DNA of 64,000 bases from Streptomyces venezuelae ATCC 10712 (GTDB lineage: Bacteria; Actinomycetota; Actinomycetes; Streptomycetales; Streptomycetaceae): contig NZ_CP029197.1 in the NCBI RefSeq assembly GCF_008639165.1, positions 7,320,001 through 7,384,000 of the forward strand. The letters are read 5' to 3'. The notes under the pieces are model-generated. The model was given only the letters and a program-made list of their open reading frames with translations, had not been told where the DNA came from and made no database searches. Below are positions 16,943 through 24,263 of the stretch, piece by piece (position 1 is the stretch's first letter; each line of letters starts with the position of its first letter). A program made the position numbers and the translations under genes.

Positions 16943-17248
16943 CTACCAGGAGGACTTCGTGACGCCGGGAAGGTACCCGGCGTGGGCCTGCTGCCGGGCG
17001 CGGACCCGGGAGAGCCCGAACCTGCGCAGGTAGCCCCGGGGGCGGCCGTCGACGCTGTCGCGGTTGCGGACCCGGGTGGCGCTGGCGTCGCGCGGTTGGC
17101 GGCTCAGCTCCTCCCGGGCGGCCCGGCGTTCCTCGGCGGTCGACGAGGGGCGGCGGATGATCTCCTTGAGCTCGGCCCGCCGGGCGGCGTAGCGCTCGAC
17201 GGTCGCCTTGCGCTTCTCGTTCTGCGCGATCTTGCTCTGCTTCGCCAT
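16943..17248 (-). CDS. rpsN: 30S ribosomal protein S14, zinc-independent paralogue
   Basis: 101 residues beginning MAKQSKIAQNEKRKATVERY, with the conserved C-terminal GRPRGYLRRFGLSRV and GVTKSSW. It has no cysteines, so it is the long C-minus S14 type that does not bind zinc. Its ATG overlaps the last base of the rpmB stop (TGATG). It likely replaces zinc-binding S14 when zinc is scarce. Confidence 0.95.
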   Translation of the reverse strand: MAKQSKIAQNEKRKATVERYAARRAELKEIIRRPSSTAEERRAAREELSRQPRDASATRVRNRDSVDGRPRGYLRRFGLSRVRARQQAHAGYLPGVTKSSW

Positions 17249-17484
17249 CAGACCTTCCCTCCGCGGGCCCGGATTCGGGCCACGGCCGCCTCGATGCCGA
17301 TGGCGTCGACGGTCTTGATCGCCCTGGCGCTCAGCGTGAGGCGGACGTGGCGGCCCTCGCTGGGGAGCCAGTAGCGCTTGTGCTGGATGTTCGGGTCGAA
17401 GCGGCGCGGGCTGCGCCGGTGGGAGTGGGAGATCGTGTGGCCGAAGCCGGGCTTGGCGCCGGTCAGTTGGCAGTGGGCGGACAT
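17248..17484 (-). CDS. rpmB: 50S ribosomal protein L28, zinc-independent paralogue
   Basis: 78 residues starting MSAHCQLTGAKPGFGHTISH and including RRFDPNIQHKRYW and LTLSARAIKTVDAIG. The CxxC pairs of the zinc-binding form are absent; one Cys remains. In S. coelicolor an equivalent gene belongs to the Zur regulon. The Zur-like box at 17524-17538 lies 40 bp upstream. No rpmG (L33) lies between it and rpsN, unlike the usual order. Confidence 0.93.
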   Translation of the reverse strand: MSAHCQLTGAKPGFGHTISHSHRRSPRRFDPNIQHKRYWLPSEGRHVRLTLSARAIKTVDAIGIEAAVARIRARGGKV

Positions 17485-17523
17485 GGGTGTGACCTGCCTC
17501 TCGTGCGAGCTGCTTATTGGTAA

Positions 17524-17538
17524 TGAAAACCGTTCCCA
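17524..17538. promoter_or_regulatory. Zur box
   Basis: TGAAAACCGTTCCCA is an imperfect 7-1-7 inverted repeat matching the Streptomyces Zur operator type (TGAAAAC-n-GTTTTCA). It sits in an AT-rich patch between divergent rpmB and rpmE2 genes, so one site could repress both directions when zinc is plentiful. Confidence 0.75.
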
Positions 17539-17551
17539 TATACTAGCCTCA

Positions 17552-17605
17552 CGTTCAGCGCTCTTCGCCGACGTCCGCCACGACTTCCGTGAAGAGCGCT
17601 GAACG
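17552..17605 (+). promoter_or_regulatory. long-stem hairpin in the leader of rpmE2
   Basis: Perfect 15-base inverted repeat (17552-17566 and 17591-17605) with a 24-base loop, between the Zur box and the L31 start codon at 17638. It would form in the 5' leader of the rpmE2 mRNA. Could be an attenuator or a ribosomal-protein binding site; position alone cannot tell. Confidence 0.6.
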
Positions 17606-17637
17606 CCCACCCGCCCCACCGCAGAGAGGCTCCAGCC

Positions 17638-17883
17638 ATGAAGCCCGGCATCCACCCCGCCTACGGCCCCGTCGTCTTCCGCGACACCGCCTCCGGCTCC
17701 GCGTTCCTCACCCGCTCCACCCTCACCAGCGAGAAGACCATCGAGTGGGAGGACGGCCGGACCTACCCGGTCGTGGACGTGGAGATCTCCTCCGTGAGCC
17801 ACCCCTTCTACACGGGGACCGCCCGCGTCCTGGACACCGCCGGCCGCGTCGAACGCTTCGAGCGCCGCTACGGAGCCCGCTGA
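17638..17883 (+). CDS. rpmE2: 50S ribosomal protein L31 type B (zinc-independent)
   Basis: 81 residues beginning MKPGIHPAYGPVVFRDTASG, with the type B features TRSTLTS and SSVSHPFYTG. No cysteine, so it is the zinc-free form that displaces zinc-binding L31. Start preceded by GAGAGG. The stop overlaps the start of the COG0523 gene as TGATG. Likely repressed by Zur through the box at 17524-17538. Confidence 0.95.
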   Translation: MKPGIHPAYGPVVFRDTASGSAFLTRSTLTSEKTIEWEDGRTYPVVDVEISSVSHPFYTGTARVLDTAGRVERFERRYGAR

Positions 17884-19034
17884 TGGCACGCGACCCCCGG
17901 CTGCCCGTGGTAATCGTCGCCGGGCTCCACGCCGACGCCCGCAAGGAGGTGGTCGACCGCCTCCTCGCGGCCGTCCCCGGCAGCGTCGCCCTCCACCACG
18001 ACCTCACCGGCGCGCCGGACGGCACGGTGCGCCGCCTGATCCGCGACGCGAGCGGGCTCCTGTCCGAGGACGCGACGCCCCTGGTGAACGACTGCGCGTG
18101 CTGTGCGCTGCGCGAGGACCTCGTACCGGAGCTGGAACGACTCGCCGGCGCCGGTGTGACCCGGCTCGCCGTGGTCGAACTGTGGGACTCGGTCGAGCCG
18201 AAGACGATGGCCGAGGTCGTCGCCGCACACGCCGGCGACGGACTCGCCCTCACCAACGTGATCACGGCGGTGGACCCGGCGCTCGTGCTGCCGTACCTCG
18301 GCAACGGCGACGACCTCGCCGAAGGCGGCCTGGCGGCCGCACCCACCGACCGGCGGACCGTCGGCGACACCTTCGCCCGCCAGTTGGAGTACGCACCCGT
18401 CCTCGCCCTCGTCGACAACGAGGACGCCGACGAGGAGGACCACGCGCTGCTCGCCCAGCTGCACCCCACCGCCCGCCGGGTGACGGCCGGCTCGGACGAC
18501 CTCGCCGCGGCCGCCTTCGCGGGCTTCGACGTCGAGGCCGCCGCGGCGGCCCAGCACCCCGCGTGCGCACTGCTGCCGCAGGAGGCGGACGACGCCGGAG
18601 TCACGACGCTCGTCTGGCACCGCGGACGCCCCTTCCACCCCGGTCGCCTGTACGAGGCGCTCGAGGACCTGTGCTGCGCGGCGGCCCGCAGCCGGGGCAG
18701 GTTCTGGCTCGCCGACCGGCCCGACGCCCTGCTGGCCTGGGACGCCGCGGGCGGCGCGCTGTGCGTGGAGAGCGCCGGCCCCTGGCTCGCGTCGCTGCCC
18801 GACGCCGCCTGGGAGATGGTCCCGCCGATGCGGCGGGCCGCCGCGGCCATGGACTGGCATCCCGAGCACGGGGACCGCTGCCAGCACCTCGTCTTCACCT
18901 CACCGGGCCTCGACCGCGACGGCCTGGAGCGGCTCCTGGAGTCCTGCCTCCTCACGGACGAGGAGTACGAGGCCGGCCCGGCCGGCTGGAAGCACCTCCC
19001 GGCCGCCTTCGCCCCCCTCCTCGACACCGCCTGA
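17883..19034 (+). CDS. COG0523/CobW-like protein lacking a canonical P-loop
   Basis: 383 residues. The COG0523 metal motif CxCC is present as NDCACCALREDL, with the following LAVVELWDSVEPKTMAEV and INTAVDPAL-like segments, and a C-terminal CobW_C-type domain ending in HLVFTSPGLDRDGLERLL. However, the first strand leads into AGLHADARKEVV where GxxxxGK(T/S) should be, so GTP binding by the usual Walker A is not expected. COG0523 proteins are metallochaperones; this one sits in a zinc-starvation operon with rpmE2 and rpsR. I think orthologues in Streptomyces share the altered loop, but cannot check. Confidence 0.8.
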   Translation: MARDPRLPVVIVAGLHADARKEVVDRLLAAVPGSVALHHDLTGAPDGTVRRLIRDASGLLSEDATPLVNDCACCALREDLVPELERLAGAGVTRLAVVELWDSVEPKTMAEVVAAHAGDGLALTNVITAVDPALVLPYLGNGDDLAEGGLAAAPTDRRTVGDTFARQLEYAPVLALVDNEDADEEDHALLAQLHPTARRVTAGSDDLAAAAFAGFDVEAAAAAQHPACALLPQEADDAGVTTLVWHRGRPFHPGRLYEALEDLCCAAARSRGRFWLADRPDALLAWDAAGGALCVESAGPWLASLPDAAWEMVPPMRRAAAAMDWHPEHGDRCQHLVFTSPGLDRDGLERLLESCLLTDEEYEAGPAGWKHLPAAFAPLLDTA

Positions 19035-19071
19035 CCCCCCGTCACGACCACCAGACCAAGGACGAACCCCC

Positions 19072-19308
19072 ATGGCCCGCCGCCCCGAACCCCGCAAGCC
19101 CACGAAGCCCCGCCCGAACCCGCTCGACGCGGCCGGGATCACGTACATCGACTACAAGGACACCGACGTGCTGCGGAAGTTCATCTCCGACCGGGGCAAG
19201 ATCCGCAGCCGCCGCGTGACCCGGGTCACCGCCCGACAGCAGCGCCGGCTCGCCGCCGCCATCAAGAACGCACGCGAGATGGCACTCCTGCCGTACACCA
19301 GCCGGTAG
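19072..19308 (+). CDS. rpsR: 30S ribosomal protein S18, zinc-independent paralogue
   Basis: 78 residues. The S18 core is clear: YIDYKDTDVLRKFISDRGKI, RSRRVTRVTARQQRRLA, and MALLPYTSR at the end. All cysteines of the zinc-type S18 are replaced. Lies 37 bp after the COG0523 gene and completes the divergent zinc-starvation set of L28, S14, L31 and S18. Confidence 0.94.
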   Translation: MARRPEPRKPTKPRPNPLDAAGITYIDYKDTDVLRKFISDRGKIRSRRVTRVTARQQRRLAAAIKNAREMALLPYTSR

Positions 19309-19364
19309 GCGGCTCCTGCGGCCGCGGCGCGCTGTCGTCGTATGGGCGACGCACTCGACCCTTA

Positions 19365-19381
19365 TTGCACATATATTGCAA
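19365..19381. promoter_or_regulatory. AT-rich palindrome upstream of tsaD
   Basis: TTGCA-n7-TGCAA inverted repeat in a strikingly AT-rich patch, about 40 bases before the tsaD start. Likely a promoter with a regulator site; the regulator is not identified, and it does not match the Zur box. Confidence 0.45.
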
Positions 19382-19418
19382 CTACGGGTTCAGGGCAAAA
19401 GGCAAACGGAGTGGTGCA

Positions 19419-20489
19419 GTGGGTGGACCGGTCGTCCTCGGAATCGAGTCGTCGTGCGACGAGACCGGCGCGGGGATCGTGCGGAACGGGAAGCTTCTCG
19501 CGCACGTCGTCGCGTCGAGCATGGACGAGCACGCCCGCTTCGGCGGTGTCGTGCCCGAGATCGCCGCCCGCGCCCATCTCCAGTCCTTCACCCCGGTCGT
19601 CCGGCAAGCGCTCGACCAGGCGGGGCTGCGGCTGGGGCAGATCGACGCGGTCGCCGTCACCACGGGGCCCGGTCTGTCCGGCGCTCTCCAGGTCGGTCTG
19701 GCCGGCGCGAAATCCCTCGCCTATGCGGCTGGGGTGCCGCTGTACGGAGTGCACCACCTGGCGGGCCATGTCGCCGCCGACACTCTGGAGCACGGACCGC
19801 TGCCCACCCCGTGCGTCGTCCTGATCGTCTCCGGCGGCCACACCTCCCTCCTCCTGGTCCGGGACCTGGTCCGCGAACCGATCCTGCATCTCGGCGACAC
19901 CCTCGACGACGCGGCAGGCGAGTGCTTCGACAAGGTCGCCCGCATCCTCGGCCTCCCGTACCCGGGCGGGCCCGCTATCGACCGGGCCGCCCGCGACGGC
20001 GACCCGCGTGCCGTGCACTTCCCGCGCCCGCTGACCCGGGGCGGCGACGACCCGTACGCCTTCTCCTTCTCCGGCCTGAAGACCGCCGCCGCCCGCTGGG
20101 TCGAGAAGCACCGCCTCCGGGGCATCGACGTACCGGTGGCGGACGGCGCCGCCGCGCTCCAGGAAGCCGTCGCCGACGTGCTGAGCCGCAAGGCCCTCGC
20201 GGCCTGCAAGGCGTACGACGTCAAGACGCTGATCGTCGTCGGCGGTGTGGCCGCCAACTCACGGGTCCGCGCCCTCACCGAGCAGCGGTGCGCCGCCGCC
20301 GGCGTCGAGCTGCGGGTACCGCCGATGACGCTGTGCACCGACAACGGCGCCATGATCGCGGCCGTCGGCGACCTCCTCGTCCGCTCCGGCGCCGAACCCG
20401 CCCCGCTGGACGTCTCCACCGACCCGTCCGCCCCGCTGAAGTACGCCTCCCTGACCCCGCTCCCGGCCCAGCTCGCGAGAGCGGCCTGA
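19419..20489 (+). CDS. tsaD: TsaD-family tRNA N6-threonylcarbamoyladenosine synthase subunit
   Basis: 356 residues from GTG 19419, with GGAG seven bases upstream; the longer frame from 19365 lacks a fitting start context. It opens VLGIESSCDETG and has PEIAARAHLQ, TGPGLSGALQVGL, the metal-binding HHLAGHVAA (H-x3-H), VSGGHTSLL, and the third ligand Asp in LCTDNGAM. All catalytic features are intact. It transfers threonylcarbamoyl to A37 of ANN-reading tRNAs. It stands alone, not with tsaB/rimI, so it is probably a second copy. The adjacent zinc-starvation island hints at conditional use (inference). Confidence 0.88.
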   Translation: MGGPVVLGIESSCDETGAGIVRNGKLLAHVVASSMDEHARFGGVVPEIAARAHLQSFTPVVRQALDQAGLRLGQIDAVAVTTGPGLSGALQVGLAGAKSLAYAAGVPLYGVHHLAGHVAADTLEHGPLPTPCVVLIVSGGHTSLLLVRDLVREPILHLGDTLDDAAGECFDKVARILGLPYPGGPAIDRAARDGDPRAVHFPRPLTRGGDDPYAFSFSGLKTAAARWVEKHRLRGIDVPVADGAAALQEAVADVLSRKALAACKAYDVKTLIVVGGVAANSRVRALTEQRCAAAGVELRVPPMTLCTDNGAMIAAVGDLLVRSGAEPAPLDVSTDPSAPLKYASLTPLPAQLARAA

Positions 20490-20505
20490 TGACCCTCGCG
20501 GTCGG

Positions 20506-21321
20506 TCAGTGGTGGCGGGCGAGTTTCACCGCTGAGACGAGCAGGATCACGGCCAAGGCGGGGATGAGCACCAGGTCCGGGAACACGCCCAGGAGCAGGC
20601 CGCCCAGGACGGCCCCGGTGACCGAGCCGGCGGCCATGACCGCGGTGAAGCGGAGGTTGGCGCCGAGGACGGCGAAGCTGCCGTCGCGGCTGTACCGGGC
20701 GAACGCGACCAGCATGGTGGGCAGGGAGACCAGCAGGGACAGGCTCCCGGCGGTCTTGATGTCCTCGCCGAAGAGCAACACGATCGTCGGGATCAGCAGC
20801 TCCCCACCCGCGACGCCCATGATCGCGGCGACGACACCGATACCGAATCCGGCGACGACGCCGGCGGGGATCTGGGCCCAGAGCGGGAGGTTGACGGTGT
20901 CCAGCGTGGCGGTGTGGGTGAGGACCAGGGCGGCCGCCATCAGGACCATCAGGGCGGCCAGGACCTTGTAGAGGGTGGTGCTGCGCATGCGGACCGCCCA
21001 GGACGCGCCCGCCCAGGCGCCGAGCAGGCTGCCGGCGAGCAGGTTGACCGCGACGGGCCAGCGGGCGGCGACCTCGGCGGCCGGGACCGCGGCGAGGCGG
21101 GCGGGCAGCGCGACCAGGACCACCACCAGGCTCATCGCCTTGTTCAGGATGACCGCCGAGAGCGCGGCGAACCCGAAGAGGCCGATCAACAGCGGCAGGC
21201 GGAACTCGGCACCGCCCAGCCCGATCATCCCGCCGAGAACGCCGATGGCTGCCCCCGCACCGAACACCACAGGTGCCGAGTACGGGGGCCGGAGGGGAGA
21301 GAGGGGCAGGCCGGTGCTCAT
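20506..21321 (-). CDS. TauE/SafE-type sulfite exporter family membrane protein
   Basis: 271 residues if begun at ATG 21321; ATG 21330 is a close alternative. About eight membrane helices in two repeats. The signature Gly-rich helices GVLGGMIGLGGAEFRLPLLI and GVVAAIMGVAGGELLIPTIV are those of the TauE/SafE family, which export sulfite, sulfoacetate or other organic anions. The substrate is unknown. Convergent with tsaD (16 bp between stops). Confidence 0.85.
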   Translation of the reverse strand: MSTGLPLSPLRPPYSAPVVFGAGAAIGVLGGMIGLGGAEFRLPLLIGLFGFAALSAVILNKAMSLVVVLVALPARLAAVPAAEVAARWPVAVNLLAGSLLGAWAGASWAVRMRSTTLYKVLAALMVLMAAALVLTHTATLDTVNLPLWAQIPAGVVAGFGIGVVAAIMGVAGGELLIPTIVLLFGEDIKTAGSLSLLVSLPTMLVAFARYSRDGSFAVLGANLRFTAVMAAGSVTGAVLGGLLLGVFPDLVLIPALAVILLVSAVKLARHH

Positions 21322-21545
21322 GACGGGCATCCTCGCTGGTGGCCCGCCCCTGTTGCTACGGCGCCCTCCCACCTTCGGGACAAGACACCGGAAGCCCGCC
21401 CCTGAGCTGTGCGGACCTCCGAGAACGGTCTACGGCGTCCCGTCGGGGCCGCGATGTTCAAGCGCCGAGGACGACCAGGGCCGCCAGCGAGGTTGAACAG
21501 GTCGATCGCCGCCGGGCGCGGGTCCGCTCTGGACGGCGAGCAGGC

Positions 21546-22832
21546 TCAGTGGTTGAAGGTCAGTCGTGGTGCCGCGTTGCGGGCCAGGGTGTGGGCCTGG
21601 GCGGGCCACCAGGCGCCGGCGGGTGGGTCGACGATGCCGTACTCGGGGTCGATCGTGCCGCCGGTGTTGCGCGTGCAGCTGCCGTCGGACTCGCCGGGGA
21701 TCTTGACCCACAGGTAGGCGTCGACGAGCGGGACACCGGTGTCGGCGGTCGGGCGGGGGCCGAGGCCGCGGCCGGGTGCGTTGCACCAGATCTCCGGGTC
21801 GCCGGAGTACTTGCCGGGCTCCGGGGTCCAGGCGCCCAGACCGTTGCGGCTGGTGTCGATGACGAAGTGGTGCAGGGCGTCGTTCGGCGGGGTGCCCGCG
21901 TTCTGGTCGAACCAGGCGTCGGTCCAGCGCCAGGTGGCGGGGTCGGCGGGGTCGACCGCGTTGCCGGGGGCGCCGTCGTTGGGCGCGGCGGGCGAGTAGT
22001 ACTGGGTGGCGCACCAGTCGGTGTGGCCGCGGGCGTACTCGGGCCCCTCGGTGGCGTACCACATGCACCGGGAGATCCAGGTGCCGTACCGCGTGTTGTG
22101 GTCGGTGGGGTGGGTGTTGGAGACGTTGAGGGCGAAGCCGTCGCTGTGCTGGACGCCGGCGTCGAGCAGTCGCCGCGCCATCTCGCCGACGGGCCGCCAC
22201 TGGACGTTGCCGGCGTCGAGGTAGACCGTGGTGCGGGCCTTGGCCTTGAGGGTCCTGACGGCGTACGTGAGGTCGGCGACGCGGGTCGCCGTGAGTTCGC
22301 CGGTCGGGTCCACCCCCGGTCCGCAGTCGCTCGGGAGGAGGGCCAGGCCGTCGGGCTCGACCACGACGACGGCTTTGCTGTCGCCGATGCCGGCGGCGAA
22401 GGCGTCGATCCACTTCCGGTAGGCGGCGGAGGACGCGGCGCCGCCGCTGGAGTACTGCGAACAGTCGCGGCCCGGGACGTTGTAGGCGACCAGGACGGGG
22501 GTCCGGTTCACCAGCCGGGCCTCGCGGACGAGGCTCCTCACCTTGGCCCGGACCTCGTCGGGTGTGCCCTCGGTGAACCACTCGGCCTGAGGCCAGCTCG
22601 CGAGCCTGGCCATGTTCACGGCGTTCGCGAAGTCTCCGTTCCGGAGGTCGGTGAGCGCCTGCTTGGCGGCCTTGCTGTTCGGGTCCACGTAGAACCTCGT
22701 GGCGGGGGTGAGCGCGTCCGCGACGGGTGCGGCCTGCGCCTGCGCCTGCGCCTGCGTCGCGAGGAGGGCGGCACAGGCCGCGAGCGCCGCGAGGGCGGCG
22801 GTCGTACGGCGCCGGAGGCTGCGTGGGTTCAT
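21546..22832 (-). CDS. secreted glycoside hydrolase family 6 cellulase
   Basis: 428 residues; ATG at 22832 with AGGAG five bases upstream. Signal peptide with two Arg-rich turns, a hydrophobic core and cleavage after AQAQAAP or nearby. GH6 features: YVDPNS, PVLVAYNVPGRDCSQYSSGG with the proposed catalytic Asp, VVVVEPDGLALLP with the acid Asp, DAGNVQW, GFALNVSN, DTSRNG, and LWVKIPGESDGSC. Inverting cellulase; long loops between ~250 and 330 suggest an exo-acting enzyme. No CBM. Downstream of the other GH6 gene, separated by a hairpin. Confidence 0.92.
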   Translation of the reverse strand: MNPRSLRRRTTAALAALAACAALLATQAQAQAQAAPVADALTPATRFYVDPNSKAAKQALTDLRNGDFANAVNMARLASWPQAEWFTEGTPDEVRAKVRSLVREARLVNRTPVLVAYNVPGRDCSQYSSGGAASSAAYRKWIDAFAAGIGDSKAVVVVEPDGLALLPSDCGPGVDPTGELTATRVADLTYAVRTLKAKARTTVYLDAGNVQWRPVGEMARRLLDAGVQHSDGFALNVSNTHPTDHNTRYGTWISRCMWYATEGPEYARGHTDWCATQYYSPAAPNDGAPGNAVDPADPATWRWTDAWFDQNAGTPPNDALHHFVIDTSRNGLGAWTPEPGKYSGDPEIWCNAPGRGLGPRPTADTGVPLVDAYLWVKIPGESDGSCTRNTGGTIDPEYGIVDPPAGAWWPAQAHTLARNAAPRLTFNH

Positions 22833-22873
22833 GGGGGCTCCTGATCGGAGGGATGGGTGAGGGGCCGGTGGTG

Positions 22874-22928
22874 CCTGTGGCCCGGTCGTGGAGCGGCGGA
22901 CGTGGAGCGGCGGATACCGGGCCACAGG
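22874..22928 (-). terminator. hairpin between the two GH6 genes
   Basis: Perfect 13-base inverted repeat (22874-22886 and 22916-22928) with a 29-base loop that itself holds a direct repeat CGTGGAGCGG. Lies ten bases after the stop of the upstream GH6 gene on the minus strand; may end or thin out transcription into the second gene. Confidence 0.55.
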
Positions 22929-22937
22929 AGTCGGATG

Positions 22938-23903
22938 TCAGTAGCCGTAGATCATCTTGTAGGCGGCCTCCGGGAGGAACTGGCCGGCCGTGGAACCGGT
23001 CCCGACGCCGCAGTTGCCGTCGGACTCGCCCGGGGCCTTGATCCACAGCAGCATCTCGGCGCCCCCGCCCAGCCGGGTGGGCGTGCCGATGCGGCGGCCG
23101 GCCGCGTTGCACCACTCGCCGTTGGAGCCCTTGCCGTTGCGGCTGGTGTCGACGACGAACGGCTTGGTGTAGCCGTAGCGGGCGGCCAGTTCGCTGTTGA
23201 CTGCGTTGCCGTAGGCGGTGTTCTGGTCGGTGGTGTAGTAGTTCGAGATGTTGAGGGAGAAGCCGTGTGCCTGGCGGAGGCCGGCTTCGTGGAGGCGCTG
23301 GGCCATCGTCGCCGCGCTCACCCAGCCGGGGTTGCCGGCGTCCAGGTAGACCCACGTGTTGGGGGACTGCCGGTTGAACTCGGCGAGCGCGCCGCTGATC
23401 ATGCCCTGGCGTTCGCGGATCTGGGTCTGGTTCAGGCAGCCGTAGTCCGCGAGGGAGTCGGGTTCGAGGAGGACGACGGCCGGGCGGCCCGCGATCCCGC
23501 CGGCGAACTGCGCGATCCAGGTCGCGTACGCGGAGGCCGACGGGGCCCCGCCGCCGGAGTGCCCGCCGCAGGAGTCGCGGAGGTAGATGTTGTACGCGAC
23601 CAGGATGGGCAGCTTGTCCTGCTGGTCCGCCGCGCCGACGTACGCGCCCGCCGCGGTGCCGATCGTGCCGCTCCAGGCGCCGAACCAGCGGGCCATGGGG
23701 GTGTTGGCGAGGGAGGTGCTGATCGCGGGGGCCCGGCCGTCGCCGGGGTTGGCGGCGACCCACTTCTTCGCGCTGGAGTCGGGGTCCGTGTAGAACCCGC
23801 TGGTCATGGTGGTGGGATCCGCCGCGTGGGCGGACGGGGCGACGACGAGCGCCAACGGCAGTGCGGAGAGGGCTGCGACGAGGGCGCGGATTCTGCGGCG
23901 CAT
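22938..23903 (-). CDS. secreted glycoside hydrolase family 6 endoglucanase
   Basis: 321 residues; ATG 23903 with GAGG seven bases upstream. Signal peptide to AHAAD. GH6 hallmarks: FYTDPDSSAKKW, PILVAYNIYLRDSCGGHSGG, VVLLEPDSLADYGC, YLDAGNPGW, GFSLNISNYY, VVDTSRNGKG and LLWIKAPGESDGNCG. It is shorter than its neighbour, lacking the extra loops, as in endo-acting GH6 enzymes. Likely induced through the CelR-type boxes upstream. Confidence 0.92.
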   Translation of the reverse strand: MRRRIRALVAALSALPLALVVAPSAHAADPTTMTSGFYTDPDSSAKKWVAANPGDGRAPAISTSLANTPMARWFGAWSGTIGTAAGAYVGAADQQDKLPILVAYNIYLRDSCGGHSGGGAPSASAYATWIAQFAGGIAGRPAVVLLEPDSLADYGCLNQTQIRERQGMISGALAEFNRQSPNTWVYLDAGNPGWVSAATMAQRLHEAGLRQAHGFSLNISNYYTTDQNTAYGNAVNSELAARYGYTKPFVVDTSRNGKGSNGEWCNAAGRRIGTPTRLGGGAEMLLWIKAPGESDGNCGVGTGSTAGQFLPEAAYKMIYGY

Positions 23904-24063
23904 GGCTGTACCTCGATTTCCTGACGGCGGACGCGTCGACCGCTCTCGTCCTGAGCGGTGCGACGCGGTGAGGAATTGCGGTGTACGAAGTTCCCCGTGC
24001 GGCGCCTCACCGAGGCGGCGCCCCGGCGGGGACACCAGCGCACTCCGGGCTCACAAGCGTCCG

Positions 24064-24092
24064 TGGAAGCGCTCCCACGGGAAGCGCTCCCA
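24064..24092. promoter_or_regulatory. pair of CelR/CebR-type operator boxes
   Basis: TGGAAGCGCTCCCA (24064-24077) and GGGAAGCGCTCCCA (24079-24092), one base apart; each is one or two changes from the palindrome TGGGAGCGCTCCCA known as the CebR/CelR operator of cellulase genes in actinomycetes. They lie between the divergent GH6 and LacI genes. The rest of this ~360-bp gap (23904-24263) holds no other feature I can support except the third box. Confidence 0.75.
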
Positions 24093-24211
24093 GGCCACGT
24101 TCTGTGGGCCGAGGTGTGGCCGTATCGTGTGATGCGCCCCTCGGGACTGTCAAGTGCGCCCCCTCGAACAGCACTTCACAGGATGAGGGGAGGGGTTTAC
24201 AGTCCTGAAAC

Positions 24212-24225
24212 TGGAAGCGCTGCCA
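24212..24225. promoter_or_regulatory. third CelR-type operator box, close to the regulator gene
   Basis: TGGAAGCGCTGCCA, two changes from the consensus, about 40 bases upstream of the LacI-type regulator start, suited to autorepression. Confidence 0.55.
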
Positions 24226-24263
24226 GCCTCCCAGGTTTTCAGATGGAGGGAGGAGGGCAGCTC

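Noticed and set aside
19365..19419. N-terminal extension of TsaD from the ATG at 19365
   Set aside because: The extension covers the AT-rich promoter palindrome; GTG 19419 has a good RBS and places the family start motif correctly.
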